Assembly (NCBI GenBank): GCA_030062745.1
Contig: CP099842.1
Location: 8,501,838-8,565,837, forward strand
Direction: 5' to 3'
DNA: 64,000 nt
From: Capitulum mitella
Taxonomy: Eukaryota > Arthropoda > Thecostraca > Pollicipedomorpha > Pollicipedidae
In this document: positions 32,986 through 45,640 of the stretch, one piece after another
Layout of the letters: every line of letters starts with the position of its first letter
Numbering within the stretch: the first letter of the stretch is position 1
Made by a program: the position numbers and the translations under genes
Notes under the pieces: generated by a model
What the model was told of the DNA's origin: nothing
The model's input: the letters and a program-made list of their open reading frames with translations, nothing else
The model's database searches: none

Positions 32986-35900
32986 TCGGGCCCCGATCAG
33001 AATTGCTGGCTGGGACTAGGGCACCACGGTCCCGATAGGCGCCAAATTGAGCATTTTCAGGCTTCACAGACGTCTTTTTGGGTTTCTGAGATCTTTTTAA
33101 GCCCAGTGGGTGCCTTTTCGGCAGTCAGTAGGGCGCCAAAGGTGCTCCTATTCGCCTGTCCGGCGCCTCTGCGCCTTAGGCTTAGGGGCGCAAATTTCCA
33201 TCACGGAGGGGCGGCCGCCGCCGCCGCCCCTTCCCTGGATCTGCTCCTGGTCTGTGTGAAGATGAATGCTTCTGACATCAAGACTAATTTGGTCCAAAGG
33301 ACATGAAATCGATCTGCATGGGCTAATGTGACACAATTTCATGTTAATCAGGAGCAAACCTGGGATCATTCCAACGAATCACTAGGAATTCCAAAAATCA
33401 CATGACCTAACCAAGCCTTTACCATACAAAAATATTTCAAGTTATGAGACAACCCCTCTGTTTAAGTATGCATGACACCACTTGTAGGTAATTTCCTTGC
33501 AATCTGCAGCCAAGATTCCTCCAACGGGGTGGCAAGCTAATGTGATAGCATTATGGAGGGGAAACTCCAGTGTTCAGGCAGTTTCAAAGGGAAAATTAAA
33601 ACACTGGCCCCAATGGATGGATAAAAATTGCTTCTTTGTCAGGCAAAGAACCAGGGGGTGGTGCATGAACAGTCACAGCCTTTGGTGCAGAAAGAAATAT
33701 GAAAACAGCACCCTTACAAGAGCAAGGGCCAGTTGTCTAAAAATAACATTACTACATGAGTTTTCCTTCTACAAGCATCTCTGACCAAATCGCCATCCAA
33801 GGGCAGCAAAATGATTTTACAAATGGCATGTCTCACTGCCCAAAGCTTTAGACACTGCTACTGGTTGCTTAAAATCACAGTGAAGGCCATGTCATTACTA
33901 TGAGTTTTTTTTCCAGAAGGGCACTGCTGCCTAAGCAATTCTGCACCAGCCCAATTCTTTGAACAAAGAGGATTTCCATTTTACACAGGTACAGGCTGTG
34001 TAAACTGATACAAAAATTTTGTTTGGCAAGAGTTCTTTTGACAGCAATTACTGTGAAATGACTAGTAAATAACCATTTTGTCTGACATGTCCATTGTGTG
34101 CAGCAGTTGGCTGTCAAACAGGTTTACAATGAATCTTGTGCAAAAAATTCTGATGTCATACAGTTGTACTGTTCATTACATATCAATGATTGAGAAATTT
34201 TATATTCCTCATATGGTTTACATTTGTGCAGGTGCACTGCAACATAATACAAATTATGTTCAGGGCAATAATTTGGACACAGGTCAGGCAGACTAGTCAT
34301 TATGTTCTATATTTTCTCACAACCACTAGGCACAGGCATAGTCAATGGACATGAATGGGCCATGACCCATCTGGGGTTGACCATTTCATGTCTTTGGGCA
34401 TCAACAACAAGAATAAATGAACTTCTCAGAACATGGAAATAAAATGGCCAAAATCTGACAAGTTTCCAGTTTTGAGAGGGGTTAGGTTTGACCTGGGCTT
34501 GTCCTTGGCAAAATCCTGGCAGCACCTCCTGAAACTGGGAAAGATTAGATGTCACAATTCATTTGCCATGTGTCAAAATTAATTTGGATGCTTCAAGTGT
34601 ATTCTACACATTGACACTGTTTATATTTGCCAAGGCTCAGGTCAGTTGTCAAAGTCTCTCTACCTCATATGTTTTGGTCAGTAAATATTTGCACATCATC
34701 CCAGGAGAAGGGAATTAGTAGCATGGATGAGATATAGTGGACCCTAGATACTTGAGTACAACAGGCTCCATGTCCTGATGCACAAGCATAAACAAACAAA
34801 AAATCAACTTTTTAACACTGGTGAGATGGGGCACCTTTCACTTTTCTTGCATATATTTCTGAAACCAAGAGAACATTTTTTTTAACAGAATGCAAACATA
34901 GTTGTCAGGACATTGAGGGTCATGTGAACATATGAACTTACCCTTTCTATTTGCAATAACTTTTTTGAAATGTGGTTTAAATACTGTCTCCTTGATTAAC
35001 ATATGCTTTTAGGGATATAGCATTATTGTATCTAAGACAAAGTTTTTTCAAATCCATTTATGGATAGAAATTGTTTGCATCATCTTTCAGTCTTTCTTAT
35101 CTCAGGTGTTAGGGAGTGCAGCTATCATCAATTTAAAACTGAGTATGAGAACATTTAACAAAATGGGTTTCAATGCACAGAAATGTCAGTGGTCACAGAA
35201 CTTCAACATATTTTTATAAGTTCCTGTGAAATCAGGATATTGTTTGCTATGCATGACAAATATGTGTGTGGGTGCCCCAAATTTGCCTTGATAATACTGA
35301 GAGCAATTCTGCATTAGGGTTTAACCAGAATGGTTGGCAGTTGCTTGCTGAAACTGATTGCTACCACTGGCTTAATTGATTAATACTGGCCAACTAAAAA
35401 CAGAAGTGACAGCATGTGCAAAAATGACAAAATATTTTGCTGAAAAATTTCATTTTCAAAAGCATTCTTGAATGTTTTTAAGGGTGGTTGATAAGCTAAA
35501 AAAAACATTGAAAAATGGCTCAGGGTTACAGGAACTACATATCTGAATTTGATTTTTAGAATATGTTTATAAAATAATCATACCAAGCAATTTTCATTCC
35601 ATTAACATGGTATTTAAACATCACTGAGGTAGTGCATTGACAGCAGCTTATTGATTAATCAGCACAAAATACACATATTTTCAAAACCTACTATTATATG
35701 AAATCTTGAGAAGCATAGTGATATGGCTAGCCACATTCCTCACCATTCAGGCAACAAGTGAAGACCATCCCCACAAAACAACTGGTATGTCCGAACTACA
35801 TACTATAAGCTGTCCAAGCTGCCATAATAAAATGGCAATAATATATGAATGGCAGCCATGAGTATGAAAATAAAGCTCAGAATCCATGTGAACAAGGCAT

Positions 35901-36850
35901 ATCAAATTTGTGTTTCAGTAATTATTCATGGAAAGATATACCAGATTGGTCTGTATGGTATATTAACTATGCTAAGTGGGCACTTGCAAGGTGGATATGG
36001 TGCTGAGGCATATGAAAGATTGAAAAAGAAAGACAGCACCTGATAAATATTGTCTTTCTTTCTCCTTCAGTCATTTCTTATGGCAATGTTCTCTTCAAAA
36101 TCCTAGCTGTTTCAAAAATTTTGCAGTAACCTTACATGCATCCTAATGGTTAGTGCTTAGCAGTCTTCATTCCAACATATCTCTCAGGTTAAATGCACAC
36201 ACTTCATCTGCCCCATCTGTACATATTTTTTACTATATACTGGGTTAAAGAAACTATTTCTTGCACAACATAATTTCATGTTTGCTGAATACCTGTGCCA
36301 GCCATGCCGAAGCAATATTTAAACCTCAATTTAGAAGTTTCTGCTAGGAAATGGTTCTAATGCTCACACGATTCTTCATGTCTTGACGGTCACATTTCTG
36401 TCCTGGGATCCACAAAAACCCCTTCAGAAGAAGTCGCAGAAACGTGAAAATTGTCCTACCTCACCCATGTTAAAAAGGATTGTTTGTCTGTTGTGGTTAG
36501 AACGCACCACCTCTTGAGCCCAAACACCCATATCCTGGGTCCGGTCTTGTGTTTCGTCATGCACTTGTCAGCAATCTGTAAAAGACAGCCGGTTTTCTTT
36601 GCCCGCTGCGCCGTTAATGCCGCAAAAGGACCATGATTCCCGCGTTGAAAGGAAAGCTGCTACTAAAACAGCCCGGGTCGCGAAAAACCGGGCTGTCGCC
36701 GCAGTATGGCCCATGGAAGACATACGTTGATATTGTATCCAGAATGGCGCGATGAGTATTTTTTTCGGACATCTCAAATCAACCTCAGCAAACTCCATTT
36801 TCATCAACTTTTGGATGACTTGATTTTAGACGGAACAATTTTTTTGTTTT
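32986..36850. other. Long gene-free stretch
   Basis: The first 300 bases are GC-rich. From about 33400 to 36400 the DNA is AT-rich with only short frames, none protein-like. I found no repeat mate in the window. At 36668-36699 ACAGCCCGG and CCGGGCTGT form a 9-bp stem around a 14-base loop. The last few hundred bases probably hold the promoter of the CCHC gene. Confidence 0.4.
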
Positions 36851-36859
36851 CGGAATTGA

Positions 36860-36958
36860 CTCCACGACGCTCGTCCATTTCCTCTCCGCCCGTCCGCTGC
36901 GCAGTGTCGGGGCTGGTCGTGTGGTGAAGTTGGGGTTGTCGTGTTTCAGGTGTGCTAG
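36860..36958 (+). other. Putative non-coding first exon of the CCHC gene
   Basis: A strong donor (GCTAG then GTAAGG) ends at 36958, preceded by GC-rich DNA typical of a 5' UTR. The downstream coding exon begins right after an acceptor (TTTTCTGTTTCAG, ending 38899), 15 bases before its ATG, so a spliced 5' UTR is required. Joining the two leaves a 1,941-bp intron. The 5' edge is a guess. Confidence 0.35.
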
Positions 36959-37789
36959 GTAAGGACGATTTGATTCAAAATGTGATCATTTTGAGAGGCA
37001 GCTGCAGTTACCATATACATGGTGGTAGTTCAGTGCCGAGACTATTAAAAAAAAACTCTTAAACTTCAGGGCAGGGTAGCTGACAAGCCGCGTTTATCAT
37101 TATCGGGTATGCCAGTGTCGTTAACAGTGGATGACGGGCTCTCGGGTCGTTGCAGAGTTGAATCTGGCGGTATTTGTTCATGGTGATGTAGAAGGTAATT
37201 CGAGTGGGGTACTTCGGTCAAATATCTGGTTCCGGATGCCGGCGCGGTTCGCGCGTGAACCGGCGAGCTGTTGGTGGCGCTAGCGTCGCGGCTGTTGGCG
37301 CGAAGCGTCTTCTGTACGATGGGATTGATTGGTACGTTAGGTTTGCTAAGACTGCAATTTCCGAGTGTGTTGGGTCATAATTTGTTTTAGGGTAATGTGT
37401 GGGATAGGACTGATTTGAAGATTGTGAGGGGATTCAGGTTTTTCACTGCAACACTTCACTGGCTGAAAAGCCGCTAATGGTTGAGCAGGCTTCCCACTTT
37501 TCATAACTCTAAAAACCCACGTAGTTGCCACGCCATATTGGTGCCAAAAGACGCGCAATTGAAAAATAGGTCAAATGCAGTATGTGTGCCGTATTAATGC
37601 CACAGCTTCTCCAAAATAACCTTTTGAAGTTGTCCAGTCACCGACCGCCTTCACAATCAGCACGACGGCAAAGCACGGAGCATCTCCGCGAAACAGATCA
37701 ACGCTAACCCACAAGGGTCGACAGTTTGCGAATGTTTCGTGAAATATGACGTCACTGAAAGATTTACTAAAATGCAGCAATCTCGGAAC

Positions 37790-38130
37790 TCGAAATAAGG
37801 AATCTGGGGGTATTGAAACGGGACAGGTCGAGGTGGACTGGGACCGATCAAGGACGGGCGCGAGTGCCTGGGAGAGAACAGGGACAGAGAAGGGTAACCG
37901 GAATTGCACATGGATATGGAATCGGACCGGGATGGGATAGGGAGAGAGATCAGGACTGCATGGGGACGGGCATTGAAGGGTATTGAAACGAGATGGTGAA
38001 AAGACGCTGGGACAGGAAAGGGTCAAGTAAAGAGATGGTGGCGGTACGGGGACAGAGAGGGACGGAAAAGGGAGGGGAACAAGAAGGTTTGGTAACTATG
38101 GAGAGGGATAGTAACGGGACAGGCGCAATG
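37790..38130. repeat. Purine-rich low-complexity tract
   Basis: The plus strand is dominated by GGGACAGG, GGGAGAGA and similar G/A words. It lies in the proposed first intron of the CCHC gene. Frames across it have biased composition and are not genes. Confidence 0.6.
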
Positions 38131-38914
38131 ATGGGGTATTGGACGTAGCCAGCGACCCGGCGTTGGCTGGGGTGTTTCACCACTTTCCATTGACGAAATA
38201 CCCTATCTATATATACGTGGGAGTTGGGTAAAAGCATGCCCTGGAAGTTGAGTAACACACCATTAAAGTACTTTTGCATAGAAATACCGTTCCTTGGTAA
38301 ATAGGTCCTTCAGTAAGTAGGATTTAGGTCTTGTAGGGGATATGCATATTTTCCTGTCATTCCTTTGGCATTGTCATAATTGTTGCAGCCAAATGCTAAA
38401 ATTTGTAGTGCCTTCACTAAGTATTTGAGGAAGCCCAAAAATCATTGGCATAAAAAGGATCACCTTGGCCCTCAGGCCTTATTTTGGGGATAGTGGATGT
38501 CACAGCATAAAAATGCATCATACTGCATTTCATTACCAAATACCAGTCATATTTGTAGATGTATCAGCCATTCATGGCTTACACAAAACAGTTCAATGGT
38601 TCATTGCATTGTTGCAGAATCTTGGTCCTTTGATCTGAAGATGCAGTATTCTTTTAAGTTCTGTGGCAAAGTACTTATGACCATTGAATATAGGTAGGAG
38701 GTAGGCATTCTTGATCAGTGGTATGATATGAGAGGATCATGTCTGATATGCATGTAGGTCAAATAGTTGTTGGAAGTCATTTTTTTCAGGGGCACATTAT
38801 GCAGAAATGTACCTTATCATAAGCATTCTGACACTAACGTCATGATCTTCAGACAATCGATTATCCGTCGGTATGTCTAATTTCTATTTTCTGTTTCAGA
38901 TCAATATCCAAAGA

Positions 38915-39355
38915 ATGTCTGGCTACTACAGAGGTGGCGGAGGCGGTGGCAGCCGCACTTGCTACAAGTGTGGTGAAGAGGGCCACATCTCTCGGGACTG
39001 TGTTTCCGGGGGTGGCGGCGGATATGGCGGCGGCGGATACGGCGGCAACCGCTCCTGCTACTCGTGTGGCGAAGAGGGCCATATCTCTCGGGACTGTCCC
39101 CGAGGAGGCGGTCGCGGTGGCGGCGGCGGCGGCGGCGCCTGCTACAGGTGCGGTCAGGAGGGCCACTTCTCCCGGGAGTGCACCAGCGGCGGCGGCGGCG
39201 GCGGCGGATACGGCGGCAGCCGCAGCTGCTACAAGTGTGGAGAAGAGGGCCACATCTCACGGGACTGCCCCAGTGGCGGAGGCGGAGGTAGCCGCGCCTG
39301 CTACACATGCGGCCAGGACGGCCACATCTCGCGGGACTGCCCCCGCGCCAGCTGA
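38915..39355 (+). CDS. Five-knuckle CCHC zinc-finger protein, CNBP/Gis2-like
   Basis: A 146-residue intact protein. Five retroviral-type zinc knuckles (Cys-X2-Cys-X4-His-X4-Cys) lie at residues 16-29, 48-61, 76-89, 105-118 and 129-142, with cores like [14 protein letters not shown]. Linkers are 10-20 residues of glycine with Tyr, Arg and Ser. Such proteins bind single-stranded RNA or DNA; CNBP acts in translation and on G-rich sequences. Compared with vertebrate CNBP, which has seven knuckles and an RGG box, this one has five and glycine spacers, so it may belong to a related invertebrate CCHC group and the symbol CNBP is not assigned. The start is the ATG 15 bases after the splice acceptor; an upstream in-frame ATG at 38873 lies inside the intron. 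ATTAAA at 39920-39925 may be the poly(A) signal. Confidence 0.9.
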   Translation: MSGYYRGGGGGGSRTCYKCGEEGHISRDCVSGGGGGYGGGGYGGNRSCYSCGEEGHISRDCPRGGGRGGGGGGGACYRCGQEGHFSRECTSGGGGGGGYGGSRSCYKCGEEGHISRDCPSGGGGGSRACYTCGQDGHISRDCPRAS

Positions 39356-40056
39356 GGGAGAGGCGCCCGTGCGACCCCGACGGCAGGGACGGACTCCGAG
39401 GAAGATGTGGTCGGAACTAATGTAAAATGTTCCATGATGTCATGTGCTGGAGATTGAGGAAATACAGGACGCTGTTGATGGCATTTGTGGCCGGAAATGG
39501 TGGAGAAAAGGCATTGCTTCTCATTTAGTTGTAATACAGACTTGGCTTTTTTTACTACCGTTCTCTTCTGGTAGGAGCTTCGAGGCATTGCGGCAGGCAA
39601 ACTAACACTAAATTCCTCTGGAAAAAAGGGAAACCGGAACAAAATGGAACACAGGGACGTGTCTGGCAGTGCAGCCACAGTAAAGAACGATTACAGATAA
39701 GTCAAACCACGGATGGATTTACATTTCTCCAGCATTGAAGGACTCCAGAAAGACGTCGCACTTCCATGGAACATTGTATTGGAGGGTGCTCGAACCGACT
39801 GTCGGCGTCAGCGGCAGTGAATTCAATGGGGTTGACTAAATTGGGAAGGTGCTCGAAGGTCTACTGCTACCTATATTATATTGATGTACCCAGGCAATTT
39901 CTCTTTTTAGGTAGCTGAAATTAAATTATTCTTACTATAGCACTCTGGCACGAAAATGGCGATATCCCATGTGTTCTTTTGCATGCGTTTTGGTTAGCCT
40001 TATCCACGCCCCTAAATTTTAGAGCTAAATCTTGCCGGGGGCTATTCTTCACGTCT
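39356..40056 (+). other. Likely 3' UTR of the CCHC gene and flank
   Basis: No frame of interest. ATTAAA occurs at 39920-39925 and fits a variant poly(A) signal about 565 bases after the stop. The sequence then runs into a dispersed repeat at 40057. Confidence 0.4.
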
Positions 40057-40417
40057 CAGTGTCAGGAGTGTCGATTTATATTCTTTTGAGAGGGCCTTGG
40101 CCCACCCAATGTTAATTTGAGCACCCCAGTATTTTCTGCCGGTTTCAAAGGGAAGTGAATAAAGATAAAAAGAACGGCCGGAATCGATAAGAGATAGGCA
40201 GAAGGTACGGAATGAAATCTATGGCGATATATTTAATCTGTACGCCTGTATACATGAGGATAAATAAAATTTTCCATTTGACGGATAGTAACAAAAATCT
40301 CCTAAGTTTCGACTGGTCGAAATCAAGTGGGCTAAATCCGTTGAGAGACCCACATTTGGGGGAGGATAAGTTGGGACCTCGGCTGGGCCCCCCCCCCCCA
40401 ATCATTTACAGAAACCG
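40057..40417 (+). mobile_element. TIR element, copy 1 (mate at 49393-49837)
   Basis: A non-coding element of about 360 bp. It starts AGTGTCGATTTATATTC, and the reverse complement of its end gives GATGTCGGTTTCTGTAAATG, so the ends form a short imperfect inverted repeat (TGTCG-TTT). It shares CTTTTGAGAGGGCC, GATAAGAGATAGGCAGAA, GTGGGCTAAATCCGTTGAGA and CAATCATTTACAGAAA in order with the second copy. The AATAAA at 40158-40163 lies inside it. Confidence 0.7.
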
Positions 40418-40793
40418 ACATCCCCTCAGACCAGGCCAAAGACGTCCTCGGAATCGCATTACCCAAGTAGCACAACATCGTTTCAACATGGAGCCAATGT
40501 TACACCACATGTCAAAAAAATATTTGTCAGCCACTTTCGGCATCAGTTTGATGTAACGACATGGAGTTGCAACAACCTCGAATCGACAGCGAAAAATACA
40601 CCGAATCAATGTCGAAAAGGCACCCAGTAACATCGAATCAACGTCAAAAGAACATGTTTTCGATGTTGAAAAAAAGCCGAATTTACTAAGAACTGTCACT
40701 CACGGACCGAAGAATTTTTGAACTATCATCCTAGACATTATCGTACGCACAACGTTTCCGCCGTCGTCTTGTTTTTCCTAATTAATTCCTAAT
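40418..40793. repeat. Short imperfect internal repeats
   Basis: TCGAATCAACGTC, CCGAATCAATGTCG and related words recur at intervals of about 30 bp between 40480 and 40680. A minus-strand frame across them is open but has no recognisable domain. They may be MITE subterminal repeats. Confidence 0.4.
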
Positions 40794-41020
40794 TTAATAA
40801 ATTCCCGGAGCAGCTAATTTGGCTGCTCGGGGGGAGGGGAGTGATTTTGCCACCCGTCCGGTTTTTTGTTCGCCATTCCTGTGGCTTTGGAAACTGCTTC
40901 ACGAAACTTGCTAAGTTTTCTTTAATATGTTTTACGCATGGTGCGACAAAATGACAAAATTTACTTCCTCCAAAGGCGGTCCCAGGATACGTTTTTAGTA
41001 AGCATGTCTGAGGAGCATCG
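40794..41020 (+). mobile_element. Truncated, diverged relative of TTAA-1
   Basis: It starts at a TTAA, then shows ATTCCCGGAGCAG, GGTTTTTTGTTCGCCATTCC, CTTCACGAAACTTG, GCGACAAAAT and GGCGGTCCCAGG, in the same order as the first 240 bases of the TTAA-1 copies. Similarity ends after about 230 bp and no right terminus follows. It is an older 5' fragment of the same or a sister family. Confidence 0.65.
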
Positions 41021-44000
41021 CGCTTTCTGGCGATCGCGCACTTCGACGTGGTCATGTACTGCGTGGACAGTCCAAATGGTCGGATTGTTTGTTACCTGCT
41101 CACTTCCAAATGTTATTAAGAAAAAAGTTGGTCATTGGCGGATCCAGGGGCAAATAAAAGGGGGTATTTGCATTTGCTTATTCCTAGAATGTACGACTTT
41201 TTGTTTAAATAGATCAAAGTTAACGAGCGATACAGGCAAGTATATCCTAATGTATTCATACAATCCGCCTACATAGGCTGCCAGAGGCGCCTCCAAGCAT
41301 CTTTTTAGGGCGCCCATCAGTGGGACTAAAAGACATCTGGATGTGTGTGACTGGTTTTGTTGGTTGGTTGGTTATTGGGGCTTAGGGGCGCACCGACTGC
41401 AGGGTCATTCGGCGCCCAGACTGGTTTTGTTAGTTCCACATATATTGCAATGAAATGCCAGATACAACCGTGCAAATTAGGATCAAAGACGGCTCCAGGG
41501 CAATGTTAAAGGGGTATTGTGTTCCTTATTCCTGAGAAACTACGACTCAGTTTACCATGCGAACAAAAACAGCTAACACACTACGTCGTGACGATATCGT
41601 GGAAATGTATTTTCGTCAGGTTGCGTTTTACGACGCGGGCACGTTGTCCGGACATCGTGAAGGCAGCCGGCGGCGTAGGTCTGCAAGTGACCGTCACATG
41701 GCGTGCAGATAACGTCTTCATATCAGGGGTGGCGGAAGCCATGGCGGGAATGGGGGGGGGGACAAACTGTTCGCAGGTACAGCCATCCCCTTCGGCGCAA
41801 CGTAAAGTACCCATAACTTCTGATTTCTCCTCGGATTTTGGCTACTTTATTTTGGGTCCAGAAAAGACATGACAAGGAATAAATGTGACGAAATTACGTA
41901 GATGATGGTCAAAAAACCTTCGCACTCTCCACTACATCACACATAAAAATGCCGTCCTCCGGTACAGTATTTTTAGTCTTTGATGAGGTCTTGTTCATTT
42001 ACCTCACGCTTTATACATGATCCAGACGTGCACAAACATATATCGCTTCATTTGATAGAGATGGTTTGGTGTGAAGCGCCACAGGAGCGAAACGCACCCG
42101 CTAAACAATAATGCTAGCGTGTTTTATCCAATTTCCTATTGTGCAAAATTTCATCTGGTTTAATATGCTGGAAGGACTGCGACTGCAGTGTAACGACAGA
42201 CTGCAGTCAAGCGAACGGTTTAAATGACTTAATCGTGCTTTCATGCATGTAGCGTACAGCGCAAATTCCTCGGCAAAAAAAAACAAGTCCTCAAAAGCGT
42301 ATCTTGTACATCATTTAAGACGGCTCAAGTCCGTGGCGTACCGCGGATTATTTTTTTATCTTTTTTTGGAGGACGTCCCTAGAGAGTGAAGGAAGCCCAA
42401 CATTGAGAGGATCCTTTGAGCACTACGGAGCCTCCATGCTAGAATACCAGGGTTACGTGGTACTTAATTTTCAGTGGCATTAGGAATGAATATGCCAGAC
42501 ACCGACAGCACTAAAACATATGGGAATTCCATGTGTATTACTTCTGGTCCCTGCTGAGCGAGGTTCCGAACCGTGTCCTTTTTTATCCATCAGTGCATCC
42601 CTCATCTCAAAGACTCTGAAAATTGCAGATGTGAATTAAACGATCAAATTATTCAAGTTACTCGTGTTTTACGGCGCTACGACCAAATTTGACCATATTG
42701 TCCAGGGATTTGCCCAGGACAACATACACTGTCCCTGGACCTGACCCACAGGTAGATGTGTTTCAAGAGTACATAAGAACTGTCATCGATTGATAAGTGT
42801 GAATAATTATGTCAATGTAGAAATTGCGTATTAATAACGATCAACGCGAAATTCACTTATGCTTGGTTTACCATATTTCGACGACACATCGGTTTCATCC
42901 GATTTTTCACGGTGTAAAAAAATGCTATGAACACCTTGAAAAAAGTTTTCTTTCTCATACACCTTGAAAAAAGTCTTCTTTCTCATCAAAAAAGTCTCAT
43001 TTCTCATCCCAGCCCGGAACGTACCCATGCCCAAACCCGGCTTGTGGTGCAAAGTGTCGGCAGAACTGCTGACTCCCCGCGCTGTGGTGAAATCTAGTGG
43101 AGTAGACACACGACACAATAGCGGCGCAGCGTACCGGCATGACGGTGACATGCATAGCGTGGCTGTATCGTTCCACGGCAAGTAACTGGGGAGAGCGGCA
43201 GGCGCACTATTACCCTGTTCAGGTTTCAAAGGCTTGTCGTGTGGGTGCGACTGCAGTCAGACACAAGCGCCCTCCTCTCATCGAAAAATTTCCATTGCGC
43301 GCATCTATTTCTTCACCTATCTTTAGGAGTGTTCAAATCTTTATGTGTATTTGTGTTATTGGTTGAGTACATGGTTGGCTGAGCATCGAGGATTTTTGAA
43401 GTTGGGATGGTAAAGCCACTAGGGTCCTTGACGTAAATTACGTCACTGGACTCCCTTCCCGACACGCCAAACCATCCCATGGCTTGAGGATCTTTCGTGC
43501 CGGAAAGTCCACTTACCTTTCCCGGTCAGGGGACGTCCCGTTCCCTGCCCTCGGGTTCTTTGCCTGGGGACTGGGGGCCCTTTGCGGAGGAGTGAGTTTA
43601 CATTTCCTGGACAGGGGGTCCGTTTAGGCAAATGTCAGAGGGCCCCTTCATGTGCCGCAGAAAATTAGGGGAGTCCTGGGACCCCTAGGATCTCCTTGGC
43701 TACGCTACTGGTTCTAGTACTTGTTCACAGGGGGCCATACGTGCACTTACAGTCACAAACGAAATCATCTTGTTCTGGTTCTCTTCTGGTCCAGAGTTTG
43801 TCTTTGAAATCGGAGAATGCTACAAACCCAGCACCATCGAACAGTCTCATTTTCAGCTGTAAACAAAATGGGCTGGTTTGGATCGCGATCGGCAGAAACA
43901 CGCAAAACGCGGCATGTAAGCCTTTTATACGGTTTCATTTGAATCAGCCTCAAAACAGCATGATCAATAATTTTTACAGACGTATACAGACTTGATCAAG

Positions 44001-45640
44001 GCACTTAGTGGCGCAGAGCTATAATGAATGAAAGTTTGAAACGGCGTAACGCCATAACCAGCTCATTTCAAGTTTCGACCGTCAGAAACCTGTATGTGGC
44101 ACGCGACCATTTTTGCGGAGGCAAAAAGATACCTTTGTCCCCTATGTCTTTGGATGGGGCGCTTTGCTCCGTTGCCCCCTTCCCCGCTTCCGTCGCCACA
44201 GCCTCATGTACCGTGCAAATGACGTCTTCATATTCGGTTTTTGCAGAAAACTGACAGGTCTTGCACGTAGCTCCATGGGTATAACCAATAAACAGAAGGC
44301 TGCACTTACTCCCTTAGTGCAGCAAAGAGCACCTCAAGTCAAAATGATCAAATGATGGAACCATTGCCCTAGTATAGGTGGATTACAGATTCTCGAGTGC
44401 ACCAGGGACGTGGTTTCTATTTTTTGTGGGTTTCCCGGCACCCACAAAGTGAAAATGTGCACCCACAATACGACTTGGGCACCCACAACTTAAAGTAGGT
44501 TTAAATATTGGAATACAGTTACATTCTCAGACCCATAACGTGAACCACCTAAAATCAGCTTTATCCGCAACAGTCGGGACTTATTTACTCCATCGTTACC
44601 CACCAATTGCTTTTCCCCATCACTCTCCAACCAAAATTGTGTCAAGCCGGGTCCTACAGCAAGGTCCTCCGTTAACGAGAATATATCTACTCAAATCGTG
44701 ATTTTCAACTGCAGACGTACGATTGAAAGACACGTTTTTATGAATCGAAGCGTAGGTACTTTTTATTCTTGACGACCCGTTCTCGTTTCCTCATATTTTA
44801 CTGGGGTATGTAAGTTAGCTGTCAGCCCAAGTTTAATCTATTTGCCCTATTTTCTTTTCAACACCAAAATCACCCACAAAACGTATTAATTATCGTTAGC
44901 CGCAACGATGTCGACGCTGATAACAGTTGACGAACACCGAAATTATTACGCTAAACATCATATATTCACGCAAATACCTCTGCGGTTCCACGATTTCCGC
45001 CGCAGGTAAGCATTACGTGAATAGGTCGAAATGCATTAGTGTTGTTTGTCAAAACATCTGTCGCCACCATTTATAACTGCGTCTGCTACAGCAAGACAGG
45101 GTGCTGGATAAGCATCGTGTGCGTCCAAGGTTTACCTACATATTTTCCGCTCGCTGACTGCTTCCTTTCTCTAGCATTATATTATTGTATTTCGCTCACC
45201 GATAGCACTGCCGATAAACGCAATAACTAAAATACATGGAATATTGGTCTAAGATGACCAAAATACACTTTTCATTTACATGGTAATTCATGACCAATCT
45301 TAAATATCTCCGGAATGTATTTCTGGAATATTGGACAAACCAGATATATTCCCTTTAATGACGTCACTACCATAAATCCATCCATGATTTACGAATTCTT
45401 CTGCAATTGCCTCCCGTAATATCTTTTTAAATTCATTTCTGTGAACTTAAGGCATACACGCTTGTCAAGGCCCGTTCTCGCTCCCCACCCTCCCCTCTCC
45501 CCGATACGCAATGTCTGGATGTCCCCATATGCGTTGTGGGCACTCACAATCATTTTCCAAAAACCACGCGTATGGCGTGCACCATCGTCAACGAAGCCGT
45601 TCAATGTGTGATGATTCAGGACACGTACAGCACACAGCTT
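41021..45640. other. Long gene-free stretch
   Basis: No convincing gene. A short (GGTT)n run lies at about 41361, with GACTGGTTTTGTT repeated on both sides at 41349 and 41419. At 43683-43698 CTTGGCTACGCTACTG is a solo hAT-type terminus. CACCCACAA recurs at about 44440, 44461, 44492 and later. Overlapping frames at 43000-43200 and 43443-43631 lie in low-complexity GC-rich DNA and lack recognisable domains. Confidence 0.35.

Noticed and set aside
38861..39425. Alternative frames overlapping the CCHC gene on both strands
   Set aside because: They are Ala- or Arg-rich shadows of GGC-type glycine codons. Only the frame with five CCHC knuckles is a real protein.
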